From Berberis thunbergii (taxonomy: Eukaryota; Streptophyta; Magnoliopsida; Ranunculales; Berberidaceae): a stretch of DNA of 64,000 nt. The notes beneath the pieces are model-generated. The model had not been told where the DNA came from. It saw only the letters and a list, made by a program, of their open reading frames with translations, and ran no database searches. The stretch is taken from assembly GCA_003290165.1 (NCBI GenBank), contig QNQO01000641.1, positions 124,001 to 188,000 on the forward strand, in the 5' to 3' direction. How positions within the stretch are numbered: the stretch's first letter is position 1; each line of letters starts with the position of its first letter. The translations under genes were made by a program, and so were the position numbers. Below, in pieces: positions 47,789 to 58,717 of the stretch.

Positions 47789-48377
47789 TGACGCCGGGCA
47801 AAATAATGATTATTTAGCAGGCTAATAGCAACAGATAATTGACAGGGAATAACACAAGAAGACTATCCAAAACACAGAGAAAATAACTCTAATGTTTAAT
47901 CAAATTATTCAAATCAAATGTCTCTTTTCAAAATCAGCCCACAAGCCGGGCTTTATAGTTAAAACTCATCAATATTGGAATTTTACCAAAAATGCCAACA
48001 CACCAATAATCACGCTAAAACAAAATACGTAATAAAAGAAATAATCTGCCAAAAATCTGGCCCAAATTGGGTTCAGAATCACTTCCTAAACTATAATTGA
48101 AATATTACTATAAAGGAAAATAAAACTACTAAAATAACAAGCAGTCTATTCATAAAAGAAGAAATAATGCCTAATTCTAAAAGGAAACTAGAAACACTCC
48201 TAATTAAATTGAAAGATTACGAAATTAGAAACTTTGAAAGATTACGAATTAGGAAACTAGAAAGACTCCTAATTAAATTGAAATAACTTTGATAGCAAAA
48301 TTAGGAACCCTAGAAACCCAAATTAGAAACTCTAGATCGAAACTCAAATTAGGAACCCTAGAAATCCTCCTGCATCA
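47789..48377 (-). repeat. Right, inverted LTR
   Basis: 589 bp, the reverse complement of the left LTR with a few indels. Contains CTTTATAG (47951-47958), the complement of the left LTR's TATA-like box, so its promoter would drive leftward transcription into the element. Confidence 0.88.
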
Positions 48378-48749
48378 AGAACAACATTGATAAAGGAAAA
48401 ATATTATGGCAGAGGGAAGAACATAAATAAAGAGTACATAAACCAAGTATGGACCAACAAAGTGTAATGGTTCATAACTCATTTCAGGCTTTGCAAAGTA
48501 ATGGACCTGAAAAAGGGGATATAGGTCCCACTGGGGCAATTAGTAGTGTGTCTAATTTAGTATAATTGAATGTGACTCCCACCACTCTAGATGTAATACG
48601 TATTACAGATTTTTTTTAATTAAATCTCCGCTATATGGAGAGGCAGCTATGGGATGCCAGACCTTAATTACTTGTCCAAAAAGGGATATAATAACAAAGT
48701 GGTAAGGAAAAACAGAAACTAGACAAATATATCAAATCTAGACTGACCA

Positions 48750-49304
48750 AACCCCTAGATCAAAGCCTGTACTTGCTGTTACGTTTCTTCATTCTAGATG
48801 ATCTTCGAGGAAAAACCTTGAAATCTATGAAGCAATCGTGATCCATCGTATTCTCTATTGTCATATTCCTCTTATCGAATCTTTTCATTAATCGTATGTG
48901 GTTTTTTTTAAACCTGACACTATTCTTGACCTGATGGTGTATTCATCCAAATCTTGTTCATTCGAACTGTTGTCATCCAAATTGTTGATATCGGACTCCT
49001 GTTTATTTTCACTGTTAGCCTGACGAACCAAATAGTTAGCAATAGACGAACTGAACTTCGAATCCTCTTTTTCCTCCACTAAAACAAAACTTGAGTGCGC
49101 AATAGGCACCTGTGCACTTTCAGAGTTCGACCCCTGCATAACAACTTCATTGCGTGGTATATCCTCAATGATAGGATCGCAAGTAGCCAATTCAAAATCC
49201 CTGCTAAGTGCTGTCTGTGGACCAACTTCAGAATCTGACTCACGCTCATCACTATCATCAATAGTACTCTCAAGAAATGATGATAATATAGTTATGGACA
49301 ACAA
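48750..49304 (-). pseudogene. Inverted LINE-like ORF1 tail, copy 2
   Basis: Matches the 43.47-43.83 kb fragment and extends farther (STIDDSDERESDSEVGPQTAL, EDIPRNEVVMQGSNSES). A frameshift or stop near 48.89 kb separates the acidic part from the FPRRSSRMKKRNSK end. No function is inferred. Confidence 0.55.
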
Positions 49305-49504
49305 TTGCGAGGATGTGGTTATCCTAAATGCTCCAAATGCTCAACAACAGGTTGGTCCCATTAAGAGTACCATCTATGGGCAAGGTAGTCCAACAATAGC
49401 TAGGCCTCCTAATTGTGGTAATGAAGATAACAACAACAATGGAAATGACGAGGACAGTAATGCAAGTCAGAAAATGGATGACTATGAGGAAGGAAGTGAG
49501 GAAC

Positions 49505-51095
49505 TGATGCAGGAGGGTTTCTAGGGTTCTTAGAGTTCATAATTTGGGTTTTTAGGGTTCCTAATTTACTCTCAAAGTTATTTACTAAATAACTTTGAGT
49601 AATCTTTCAATTTAATTAGGAATCTTTTAGTTTCCTTTTAAGATTAGACATTATTTTCTTTTAGGAATAGACTGCTTTTTAATTTTAGTAGTTTATTTTC
49701 CTTTATAGTAATATTTCAATTATTATTTAGGAAGTGATTCTGAACCCAATTTGGGGCAGATTTATTTCTTTTATTACTTATTTTGTTTTAGCATGATTAT
49801 TGGAGTGTCGCCATTTTTGGTAAAATTTCAATATTGATAAGTTTTAGCTATAAAGCCCTGCTTGTGGGCTGATTTTAGAGAACCTATGATTTGAGTAATT
49901 TAATTAACATTAGAGTTATTTCTCTGTGTTTTTTTGGTAATCTTCTTGTGTTCTTTCCTGTGAATTGTTTGTTAGAACTAGGGGTGGGCATCCCATCCCG
50001 CGATCCCGTTTCCGTCCCGATCCCGTCCCGTCCCGTCCCGATTTTTCCGGGTCTTAATGGGATTGAAAATTTTCATCTCGATCCCGTCCCGTCCCGATCT
50101 AGAATGGGATGGGATGGGATGAAGATTTTCAATCCCGCCAATCCCGTCCCGTCCCGTCCCGAACTGATTTATTAATATTAATTATTAATATTTTATTTAA
50201 TTATTTATTTTAAAACTTATCAAATTTGCTCCTATGCAAAGAATACATGGTGAAGGCCTATTTCTCATCTCATTCAGACAAACGTGTTTACTCCTATGCA
50301 AGGAATACATTCTCATGAGAACCACAGATGTATGATTGTATGTCAAGGGCAGGCTAAGGCAATGACATTGATCCAGGTCTCTACTGAATTTTGTGCATTA
50401 TACGAATCTGAGTACAACAGAAATTATATAAAAGAATAACGGGCATGCATGATTTCATTCAAATGGCTCCTCTTAGGATTCAGAGAATATGAATTACATA
50501 TATTCAAAAATGTGATCTAGGGATTACAAAAATTTTAGTAATGCAACATGAAGCAGAAATAATCATAAAGATGAACAGAGCCTTTGAGCCAAAAAGCAAT
50601 CTCGCACCAAACTAAGAGATTGCATATGGGGATTGTTCAAACAAGTTATAAACTTTAGCATGTCTGAATAACTAAACCAGCTACTTAAATAATATCCAAA
50701 CTGCATGTAAGACTGTGGGTAATGACAAAGTAACTTAAAGACATGGATCATTACCACATGAATTGGAGATTTTTCAAGAGAAATCACATGAATTGTGTAA
50801 AAGGTTCAAATTTTAGATAAAACCAAATAGCCGGGAAGCAAATACACTCATCACAAACCATGTTCTGGTTCAGAACAAGAGCTACAAGTTCAGATTGAAG
50901 AAGATTGGCATGCTGATCCCGTCCCGTCCCGTCCCGTCCCGAACCCGTTTGGGATGGGACGAGGTCGGGATGGGGTTTTTCCCATCCCGTATGAACGGGA
51001 TGGGATAGGGATGGGTATATCTCGTCCCATCCCGTCCCGTGCCCACCCCTAGTTAGAACTAGCCTGCCAGATAATCGCTATTATGCCCGGCATCA
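49505..51095 (+). mobile_element. Solo LTR with a nested hAT element
   Basis: Starts TGATGCAGGAGG and ends GCCCGGCATCA, the same LTR family as 46557-48377 in plus orientation. After removing the nested 1,073-bp hAT and its duplication, about 510 bp remain. No PBS follows, so it is a solo LTR. The flanking 5-mers (ggaac and gaaat) differ, so the target duplication has decayed or recombined. Confidence 0.82.
49979..51051. mobile_element. Short non-autonomous hAT, 1,073 bp
   Basis: Termini TAGGGGTGGGCA and TGCCCACCCCTA, identical to the 4,964-bp hAT, and an exact 8-bp target duplication gttagaac (49971-49978 and 51052-51059). CCCGTCCCGT arrays mark both subterminal regions. It is reversed relative to the large hAT. 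The interior has no recognised transposase and no identified gene. Confidence 0.95.
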
Positions 51096-51676
51096 GAAAT
51101 TAATAGAAGGGTTTTCTAGAAAGTACACTAAAGCATGGAGCCGGGATTTCAAAGTAAGTCCTCGAAGATCCACTCGAATTAGGAAAGTAAACAAAAAATA
51201 CATGGAATATGGACCTCCCACCGAGTATGGATCACTCACTCCCACAACAAAAAAGAGTAAATTTTAAATTACCCCATCCTAATGAGATAGAACATGAATC
51301 GCCTTTACCAAATGACTATAATTGAGTCTCACAGTAAGAAGACTAAAATAGTCCTAGGCTTTTTTTTTTGTTAAGCTTTCTTCGTGATTGTTTTCGCCAA
51401 GAATATTTTATTTTTAAGAGATCTTTATTTTTCTTTTATATAAAGGTTCAGGGGTCCTTAAAACCATGCTTGCTTACTTTTCAAAAAAAAAAAACACATA
51501 TATGTGTTTAATTATATCATACTGATTCAGAAGTAACTTTAACCTATGACTTTCTCTAAAAAAAATTAATAATATTAAAAAAAATAATTGTACGGAATAA
51601 CTCACTGCTATGACCTTTTCAAACAAAATTTAGGCTAATTGTAATTGGAGCAATGAAATCATTTGAATAATTTTTA

Positions 51677-51898
51677 GGGTTTGTTTGGTTAGCCATTTTC
51701 TTTGGAAAATGTAATCCATTTCCCTTGCTATGTAGACTTTTGTTGTTTGATTGTTTATTTACTACAGGAAATCACGATTCTTCATAAGACTGTTTCCCAC
51801 TACTCATGGGAATCCAAGTCCAAGGGGAGGTCTCATAATCGGTTTCATGGAAATAATTTCAATTTCCATGTTTATTTTCCGTGCAACCAAACAAACCC
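51677..51898. repeat. Tourist-like MITE with TTA target duplication
   Basis: 222 bp with GGGTTTGTTTGGTT and AACCAAACAAACCC ends, perfect 14-base inverted repeats, flanked by TTA on both sides (51674-51676 and 51899-51901). This is the usual form for PIF/Harbinger-derived MITEs. Confidence 0.85.
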
Positions 51899-53010
51899 TT
51901 AAGCAAAACGTGTTTTCAATATATTAAATGTAAGAAATATTAAAAAAAAAAAAATTGGGGCCTTTTGGGATCGAGCCTCTTGCACATGCCCAGGGTCTGG
52001 CCTGTTTGGTTGTCTCACAGTGGAAACCTAGGTTCATTTTCATACCTTTAGCCAAGACGCAATTTGGTCAGGCCGTCGAACCCAATCCTGATTTGCCAAA
52101 GCCTTGCTCAAGCCCAACCTTACATTCGGTTTAAAATGTTCAATTCAAGCCGAAACCCCGCTCTTTCAAGTTGAACAGGATGGCTGGTTTAATTTGTTTC
52201 TCAATTGGAAAACTCGACTCTAACATTTAAAATTTATAATCATTTTAACATTTTAACATTTGAAAAGTCAAAAAATGTGAACTAATGAGAGCACGTCAAA
52301 TCATCAATGTCAAAATGAATGTAAATTTTAAATGTTTTAATAAGACTCTTATTAGTTTTGTCAAAAATCTTCCTTTCAATTCACATTAGCCTTTTTGTTT
52401 GTCCTACATGGCATGAGAAAGTTTATCTCGGTGGTCACCACTTAAGTGAAAAATGTTAAAATTTTGAACTCCCGACTCTTAACCTCCCACTCTCTCAAAC
52501 TCTCCCTCATCCCAAACTCTCCACTCTCCACCTCTCCAAACTCTCAACCCACCTCTCCACCTCTACATCTTCAAGTCTCAGACTCTACATCTCAACATGT
52601 CTCCACCTCTGCTTCTCCATCTTCTCTTCTGCGTAAATGAGTGTTTTGTTGCGTGAAGGAGTGTTTTGCTGAGTGTTTTGCTGCGTGAAGGAGAGTAGAA
52701 GAACAAAGCTTCTTGATTTCTAGCTTCATGAAGGAGGATCTGTCATCTGATTCTGGTAAACAACTCCTCAATCTCCCATTTATCCCATTTTACACGATCT
52801 TGCTCTCTGTGGTTTTGATGGGGTAATCAACTCCAGTTCTTCTTCTTCTTTGACTTCCTCATTTTCCATTTAAAATCTCTCTGTGGTTTTCATCTTCTGG
52901 ATGCACAATGTATGTTTGATGAAATTCTTCTTTGAACAAACTCTGTTTCTTCTTTATTTGAACAAACACTATTAAATTCTTCTTTATTTGAAATATTAAT
53001 GAAGTTGAGT
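51899..53010. other. Non-coding region
   Basis: No gene recognised. A C/T-rich stretch (52.44-52.64 kb) gives a serine/proline-rich frame that is probably a low-complexity artefact. Confidence 0.5.
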
Positions 53011-53660
53011 GAGGATAGCATTGTTAATTATAGCATTTTCATGTAGATGAAATTACTTGGGGATAGCAATATTAATCTGGCATTGTAAATTACCATTGTG
53101 AATTGGTTTGTTTGATTTGGTTGTTAATCTTCATGTTTGAATGGTTTATACTATTTTTAGTTGAGAATGTCATCTTTTGAAAAATCAAACCTTGAATTAT
53201 AGGAGTGTCGTAGGCAGCATGCATGCTTGCTTGCTTAGTGCTCCATTTTTTGTGTCAATAATAATCTGGCAAGTATAGCATTTTCATGTAGATGAAATTA
53301 ATTGGGGATAGCAATATTAATCTGCCATTGTTAATTACCATTGTGAATTGGTTTGTTTGATTTGGTTGTTCATTTTCATGTCTGAATGGTTGATATTATT
53401 TGTAGTTGACAATGCCAGCTTTCGAAAAATCAAAAACTTGGAGTATAAGAGTGTCGTAGGCAGCATGCATGCTTGCTTACTTGGAGGCAGGCAGGCATGC
53501 CACTTGCTTGCTTAGTGCTCCATTTTAGGTGTCAATAATAATCTGGCAATAATAATTCATTTTCATGTAGATGAAATTAATTGGGGATAACAATATTAAT
53601 CTGGCATTGTTAATTACCATTGTGAATTGGTTTGTTTGATTTGGGGATAGCAATAGTAAC
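53010..53660 (+). repeat. Tandem repeat with about 250-280 bp period
   Basis: The block cattttcatgtagatgaaatta...ttaccattgtgaattgg recurs near 53036, 53282 and 53563, with intervening gtgtcgtaggcagcatgcatgcttgcttgc in the first two. About 2.4 copies in direct orientation; spacing 246 and 281 bases. Confidence 0.8.
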
Positions 53661-54110
53661 CTTTCTCAAGTGGATGGTTTTCGACAGGGTGGTTTTCTTC
53701 AGTGGGTGGTTTTCGACAGTGGGATCTCGACAGTGAGGGTGGTTTTCGACAGTGGGATGTAGTAGTACTTTCGACAGGGTGGTTTTCGACAGTGAGGGTG
53801 GTTTCGACAGTGATTTTCGAGGGTGAGGGGGTTTTTGACAGTGGTTTTCGAAGGTGAGGGGAATCTCGCAGGGGTTTTAGATAGTGGGATCTCGCAGGGG
53901 GTTTTCGACAGTGGGATCTCGCTTGGTGAGGGGGTTTTCAACAGTGGTTTTCGAAGGGTAGGTGGTTTTCTAAGGCGAGGTGGTTTTTGACAGTGGTGAG
54001 GTGGTTTTCGAAGGTGAGGGGGATCTCGCAGATGAGGTGGTTTTCGAAGGTGAGGTGAGGTGGGGTGAGTGGTTTTCGAAGGTGAGGTGGTTTTCGACAA
54101 GCTGGTGAGC
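53660..54110 (+). repeat. Minisatellite of GGTGGTTTTCGACAGTG units
   Basis: Degenerate short tandem repeats based on GGTGGTTTTCGACAGTGAG and GTGGGATCTCGCA. Frames across them give proline-rich repeat proteins that have no other support. Confidence 0.8.
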
Positions 54111-55033
54111 CTCTTCCTTCTTCTCGATCTGCCATCGCCAAGGCTTGAGGGTGGTGACCGAGGGCTTGTGACGGCGGTGAGCTCTTTCTCAGACTTTGGA
54201 ACAAATTTGGCAATTTTTTCAACAAAAAGTAAGATCTTTCGGTTATTTCTAATCTTCGTATTGTTATGATGCTTGTATGCTGGTGAAATTGTGCTTGTAT
54301 GTTTGTAATTTTGTGCTAAATCTTGAGAGAGATGGAGTTCAAAGAAGGAAATCTTCGTTTGTTGAAAATTGATGGGAAAGAATTTGGGATTCGAAAGTCA
54401 AGAGAAGGTTTGTTGTTACTTGAATTGAGCTCGAGGGTTAGAATCAAAGTTTTTGTTGAATTGCAGATGGGATAATGGATTGAATTTCAGCTTAAGAAAG
54501 CTGTGGAATCAGGCTCTAATGCTTTCTCAGCCAGTTGAAAAATCAACAATAGATGAATTATGATGGTGAAAAAGAGGCCAATAAAGGAGGAATTTTCCTT
54601 TCTATTTTGGTGGGTTGGGGTTCAGGGTCCAAAACTCTTAGGGTGCCAGCTGGCATGGAAGGGACAGGCTGGAAACAACTCGCCCAAGCTATGAAGGAGA
54701 TGGTTTTAAATAAGGTGCCTTAGCCTTATCCTAAGCAGCAATTTAGAAGAGATGGGATCTCAAGTTCTCAACTCTGCCAGGTAATAGTGATGTCCCACCC
54801 TTGCGCAACAGAACCTTTGTGGAGGTAGTGGCCACTAATCCCTCCGGTATGAGCCCTACCTCTATTGCCAGTAAGGGCCCCATTGCAACAACCTCTATTC
54901 ATCGGGACTCTCCCATTGATTTCTTGTTCCAAGTATGGGGCAATCATCTTCCTCCAGATCTCGTTGCAAGAAAGAATCTTGCAAGGTCGTTGATAGAGTT
55001 GCCTGAGTTAGTGATTCAGTGGACACCTGTTGC

Positions 55034-56328
55034 TAGGGGTGGGCACGGGACGGGATGGGACGAGATATACCCATCCCTATCCCATCCCGTTCATACGGGA
55101 TCGGGACGAGACGGGATGGGAAAATCCCATTCCGACCTCGTCCCATCCCAAACAGGTTCGGGACGGGACGGGACGGGATCAGCAGGTACCCCATTTCAAT
55201 TCAAAGGTACCCCATTTCATCTTTTTTTTTGGTTAACTTTTTATCAATAGACATTCTCAATTAAATAAATAGCCAAATGACAATAGAAATGAACAAGAAG
55301 CTTAGAAGACAGAAGAGAAAAAAAAAAAAAAACTACAAAACAATACAACAGTAGTGTAACTTCTATCTTTACCTGTAAAAGAAAGGAAATAAAAAATAAT
55401 AGTTTAGTAATGGAAAACTTCATAGAAAAACGTGTACAATATAGTAGTCCTTTCAACTTAACGAATCAAAACACGGGTATTACTCTAAACTGAGATGTTA
55501 GAGCACAAAAATGCAAAGATATCAACTACATCAACATTCAATAAACAATTAAGAATAATAGCAAGATTCTTTTCTCAGATAATTCTTTGTAATTCAGATT
55601 CAGATATATCTTCATCCTATTCAAATTGTATCCATTGACTTACTGATCAGACTTCTCTACTATAACAAGGATTTGGGGTGCAACTGAGAGAAAAACGTGT
55701 CTGTCAAATTTTGTAGTGGGCCAAATGCTAAGAACTTTTCAATTTCCCTCTAACAAAATCCTTTCAATCAAGTCACCACACCTACAAATAAGTTTTAACA
55801 CCACCCTCGGCCACTGCATCATCCATATGCCAACCCAAACAAACCCCAGCTCTTAAATGCAATATCATATATGTGAAATCATTTGAAGGATCAGAAACTA
55901 CATACTGCTCACACCCAATGGACATGCTAGTTGTGCACCATGACAAACTCAACCACCACCTCTTCATCTATTTTTTAAAAGAAAAAAAATGCCCCTCTTC
56001 TAGCTCAACTTTTGTTTAGTAATAGACACCAACTACTCAACTTTTGAGTATAATAGCTCAAGAAGAATCGTAAATTTTTTAATAACATTATAAATTTATT
56101 ATAGTAAGTGAGATTCTAAATAAAAATAAATAATTAAATAAAAATATTAATAATTAATATTAATAAATTAGTTCGGGACGGGACGGGATTGAAAATCTTC
56201 ATCCCATCCCATCCCATTCTAGATCGGGATGGGACGGGATAGGGATGAAATTATTCAATCCCATATTAAGACTCGAAAAAATCGGGACGAGACGGGAACG
56301 GGTTCGCAGGATGGGATGCCCACCCCTA
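55034..56328. mobile_element. Short non-autonomous hAT, 1,295 bp
   Basis: TAGGGGTGGGCA and TGCCCACCCCTA termini with an exact target duplication cctgttgc (55026-55033 and 56329-56336). Subterminal GGGACGGGAC arrays and the AT-rich block aatattaataattaatatt match those of the 4,964-bp element, same orientation as the large one. Interior sequence is not recognised and encodes no transposase. Confidence 0.95.
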
Positions 56329-56382
56329 CCTGTTGCTCTTCCGTTTGGACACACAGCTTTCTTGGTTTTCACTAACTTTCCA

Positions 56383-57500
56383 TAGGGATGGCAGTGGGGC
56401 GGATTTTCATGGATATCCGCCCCACCCAATCCGTTTGGGGCGGTTTTGGTTATGGCTGAATGGGTTTTTGGGTGATTTCGGGAATCCAAAAAACATCCGT
56501 TCACTATTCGGGGCAGATACGGATTTGGCCATATCCGCCCGCGGTTATCCGTTTATCCGATGTTATTACCAAAATACCCTTGATCACTTAAAAGAATAAA
56601 AAGACCCTAAAAGAAATTTCTCCTTCTCTTCTGCAATTCTTTTTTCCGCCTCCTCTCCACGTCTCTGCTTCCAAAGACCTGTCTCCATCTCTGAAAGAAC
56701 ATCTCTTTTTCTAATCTTTTCTCTGCTTCCTCTTCTGCTTCTGCTTCTCCTTTCCTTTTGCTAATCTTCTCCCCGCAACTGTTGATGCCAAGAAATTCTT
56801 GATCTATGAGGTGGTAAAGCGACAAATGAGGAGGATCGAGAAGAGGGTTATATGATGAGATCTGAGATCTGCGGTGTTATATGTTGATCCCTTCGAGCAA
56901 CTTCTTCTCTCTCACAGCGAAGGCCGCGAGCGACCTACCTTCGAGCGACCTCCCATCGAGCAACCTCCCTTCTTCTCTCTCACAGCGAAGGCCGAACTCC
57001 GAACTCTCAGATCTGATCAGCAAGTCTAAATCGAAGCTCCCACCTCATCCGCCTTCCTCTCCCCATCAGAGATCTGATCTGAACTTTGATCTCAGATCTG
57101 ATCTCAGATTCTGTAGATCATTTTTTTTTGCAATTTATTGTATGTTTTTCTGTAATTTTTCTCTCAGATTCTATAGATCAATTTTTTATTTTTTTTTGCA
57201 ATTTATTGTATGTTTTTTGTAATTTGTTGTATGTATCTTTCGATTGTATTTTTTGAAATTTATTGTATGCTTTATTGTATGCAGAAGAAAAAATTTTGTA
57301 TGAATTTATTGTATGCAGAAGAAAAAATTTTGGGTTGTTGTTTGGGTTAAATGGGGCGGGGCGGGATATCCGCATATCCGCCCGGGGCGGGGATGGTTTA
57401 AAAAAAAATGATAAACGGATATGCGGGGTGGTTTCGGAGACCCAAAATCCCCAGCGAGGCGGGGATGGATTTGCACAAATCCGCCTCGTTGCCATCCTTA
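56383..57500. mobile_element. hAT-like non-autonomous element, 1,118 bp, second family
   Basis: Left end TAGGGATGGCAGTGGGGCGG and right end reverse complement TAAGGATGGCAACGAGGCGG form imperfect inverted repeats. Flanking 8-mers actttcca and actctcca (one mismatch, 56375-56382 and 57501-57508) indicate an 8-bp target duplication. It sits 46 bases downstream of the previous hAT in the same broken frame. Interior has AT-rich and C/T-rich sequence with no recognised gene. Confidence 0.8.
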
Positions 57501-58069
57501 ACTCTCCACACGTGACCTCATGCGAAGCATACGAACGCCTCCTAGGTTGCCGACACTGAGTGATCAGTCTCCTCAGCAATACCTAACGCTTCCCCATTCC
57601 CCTGCTTCTCGTGTCGTTTCAGCGGGTAAAGTTGGTAACTCGATGTCTGACTCAGCCCGTCCATCCCAGCAGGATAAAGGTAAAGGTATTGTTGGGCCTT
57701 CACCTGGCAAAAGGCCCAAGCCTCTTTCGGAACATAATTTGGCCAACTCTAATGCTTAAAAGACATCTAGCAATTATTGGCGGGTTTTAGAAACAGTGGA
57801 AAAAAATGTCTTCAACTTGGACCCCCTTTTGACCAAGATGTCTATGCAAGCTCGCAGGGATCGAAAGCTGGCTAGAAAAGCACAACGTGATAGAGCCGCT
57901 GAATTGGCTAATTTTTCTGTCTTTCCCACCAGATCTAGGTTCATGCTTCAAAAGAGATCCAGCAAATCAAGTTCTACCAACAAAGCAGGGCAGGACTTAA
58001 AGGATGTAGTGCCCCTGCTGGGCTGACAAAGCACTACACCAAAAGGGCTGATTAGCTACACAGGGGTGG

Positions 58070-58260
58070 CCACGGTTCTAAGCCGTTGGTGTGTTTGCCA
58101 CGGCTAAAAACCGTTGCTATAGTCCCCAACGGCTTAAAACCGTTGCTAAAAAACGGCTTGGCCACGGTTCTAAACCGTTGGCGTGTTTGCCACGGCTAAA
58201 AGCCGTGGCTATAGTTACCCACGGCTTAAAACCGTTGCAAATGTGCACGTGTATTGCACG
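58070..58260. repeat. CACTA subterminal repeats
   Basis: Short motifs such as CCACGGCTAAAA, ACGGCTTAAAACCGTTGC and CCACGGTTCTAA.CCGTTGG recur in direct and inverted copies. Subterminal repeats of this kind bind the CACTA-encoded protein in known elements. Open frames across them are repeat translations. Confidence 0.75.
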
Positions 58261-58494
58261 TGGGACCTGTGGAGAAGTAGGTCGAAGGCTCGCGGGCGAA
58301 ATTTTGGGAAAATTTTTTTGCTTCCCGCGTTCCCGCTCCATCTCCCCCTTTTCAATCCTTTGTGAAAAAAACCCCCAAATTTCAAAGGAGAGGGAAAGAG
58401 AGAAGGAGAAGGAGAAGGAAAGAGAGAGGGAGAAGTCGAGCAACCCAAGCAGTCAGAAGAAACAGAGACCAAACAACAACAGTCATCACCAGCC

Positions 58495-58717
58495 ATGGCT
58501 GCAGCACTCGCCATGGAAGGAACAGCTGTAACAGCACTGCGTTCAGTGATGCAAAGGGTGCAACAAGCGGCGGAGAAATCTGGGCGAAGAGCCGATCAAG
58601 TCAGAGTGGTGAGTGTGAGCAAGACCAAGCCAGTCTCCCTCATTCGCCAAGTCTATGATGCTGGGCATCGATGTTTTGGTGAAAACTATGTACAGGAGTT
58701 CATTGAAAAGGCACCCC
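58495..58717 (+). pseudogene. PROSC/PLPBP (YggS-type) first exon fragment
   Basis: Start codon and about 74 residues: MAAALAMEG..., then DQVRVVSVSKTKPVSLI with the lysine that binds pyridoxal phosphate, and YDAGHRCFGENYVQEF. These are family signatures of the pyridoxal-phosphate homeostasis protein. A GT donor follows KAPQ. No later exon (expected LP-x-DIEWHFIGHLQ) was found in the next 700 bases, so it is a captured first exon with 5' flank (a C/T- and GA-rich leader). The full protein has about 240 residues. Confidence 0.85.

Larger units (their letters stand above)
46557..48377 (+). mobile_element. LTR element with inverted (head-to-head facing) LTRs
   Basis: Flanked by 5-bp duplication agaac (46552-46556 and 48378-48382). 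Left LTR 46557-47116 runs in plus orientation, with PBS TTGGTATCAGAGC (47118-47130). Right LTR 47789-48377 is the reverse complement, preceded by the inverted PBS GCTCTGATACCAA (47775-47787). Each LTR ends in TGATGC/GCATCA or one-base variants. Both LTRs thus point inward. There is no polypurine tract. The uninterrupted target is seen in unit 1 at 43.06 kb (gagaagaacaacattg). The internal 0.66 kb holds a gag-like frame. Confidence 0.88.
43861..49150 (+). repeat. Tandem duplication unit 2, interrupted by an LTR element
   Basis: Second copy of the 40424-43860 segment. It begins with the ABCB1 codons [11 protein letters not shown]...RAKEVVE and stop TAA (43931-43933), then repeats the 3' flank, LINE fragment and inverted ORF1 tail. 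The join to unit 1 is at 43861 (cataacaactttc|agtgcaagcttgctg). An 1,821-bp LTR element (46557-48377) interrupts it. It lacks ABCB1 coding sequence upstream of the last 20 codons. Confidence 0.85.
49276..51500 (+). pseudogene. LINE-like ORF1 C-terminal region and 3' end, split by a solo LTR
   Basis: The plus-strand frame (VDNNCEDVVILNAPNAQQQ, DDYEEGSEEL) runs to the LTR insertion at 49505 and resumes at 51096 with SRDFKVSPRRSTRIRKVNKKYM and a stop near TKKSKF. A 12-base poly(A) at about 51.48 kb, after a short leader-like tail, looks like a retroposon 3' end. No ORF2 was recognised between, so it is truncated or ORF1-only. Confidence 0.5.
54331..58026 (+). pseudogene. Retroelement ORF1-like frame split by two hAT-type insertions
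   Basis: Starts near EFKEGNLRLLKIDGKEFGIRK, continues with a GWKQLAQAMK-type segment and NRTFVEVVATNPSG, then SPIDFLFQVWGNHLPP and VIQWTPVA. There the first insertion (55034-56328) falls; the frame resumes LPFGHTAFLVFTNFP until the second (56383-57500), then HVTSCEAYERLLGCRH and a stop. A basic segment (SMQARRDRKLARKAQRD) ends at 58023. The layout resembles plant non-LTR ORF1-like sequence, but I do not recognise a defined family. Several stops occur in the first third. Confidence 0.5.

Noticed and set aside
52446..52640. Serine/proline-rich frame
   Set aside because: C/T-rich low-complexity DNA explains it.
53699..54225. Proline-rich minus-strand reading frames
   Set aside because: They are translations of the GGTGGTTTTCGACAGTG minisatellite with no domain or start-context support.
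58000..58040. TGTAGTG followed by CACTACA, suggesting two abutting CACTA ends
   Set aside because: The left TGTAGTG continues with coding-like sequence of the ORF1-like frame and lacks the CCAAAAGGG part, so it is probably chance.
58091..58531. 146-codon frame in the CACTA end
   Set aside because: It reads across subterminal repeats and the PROSC leader in the wrong frame.
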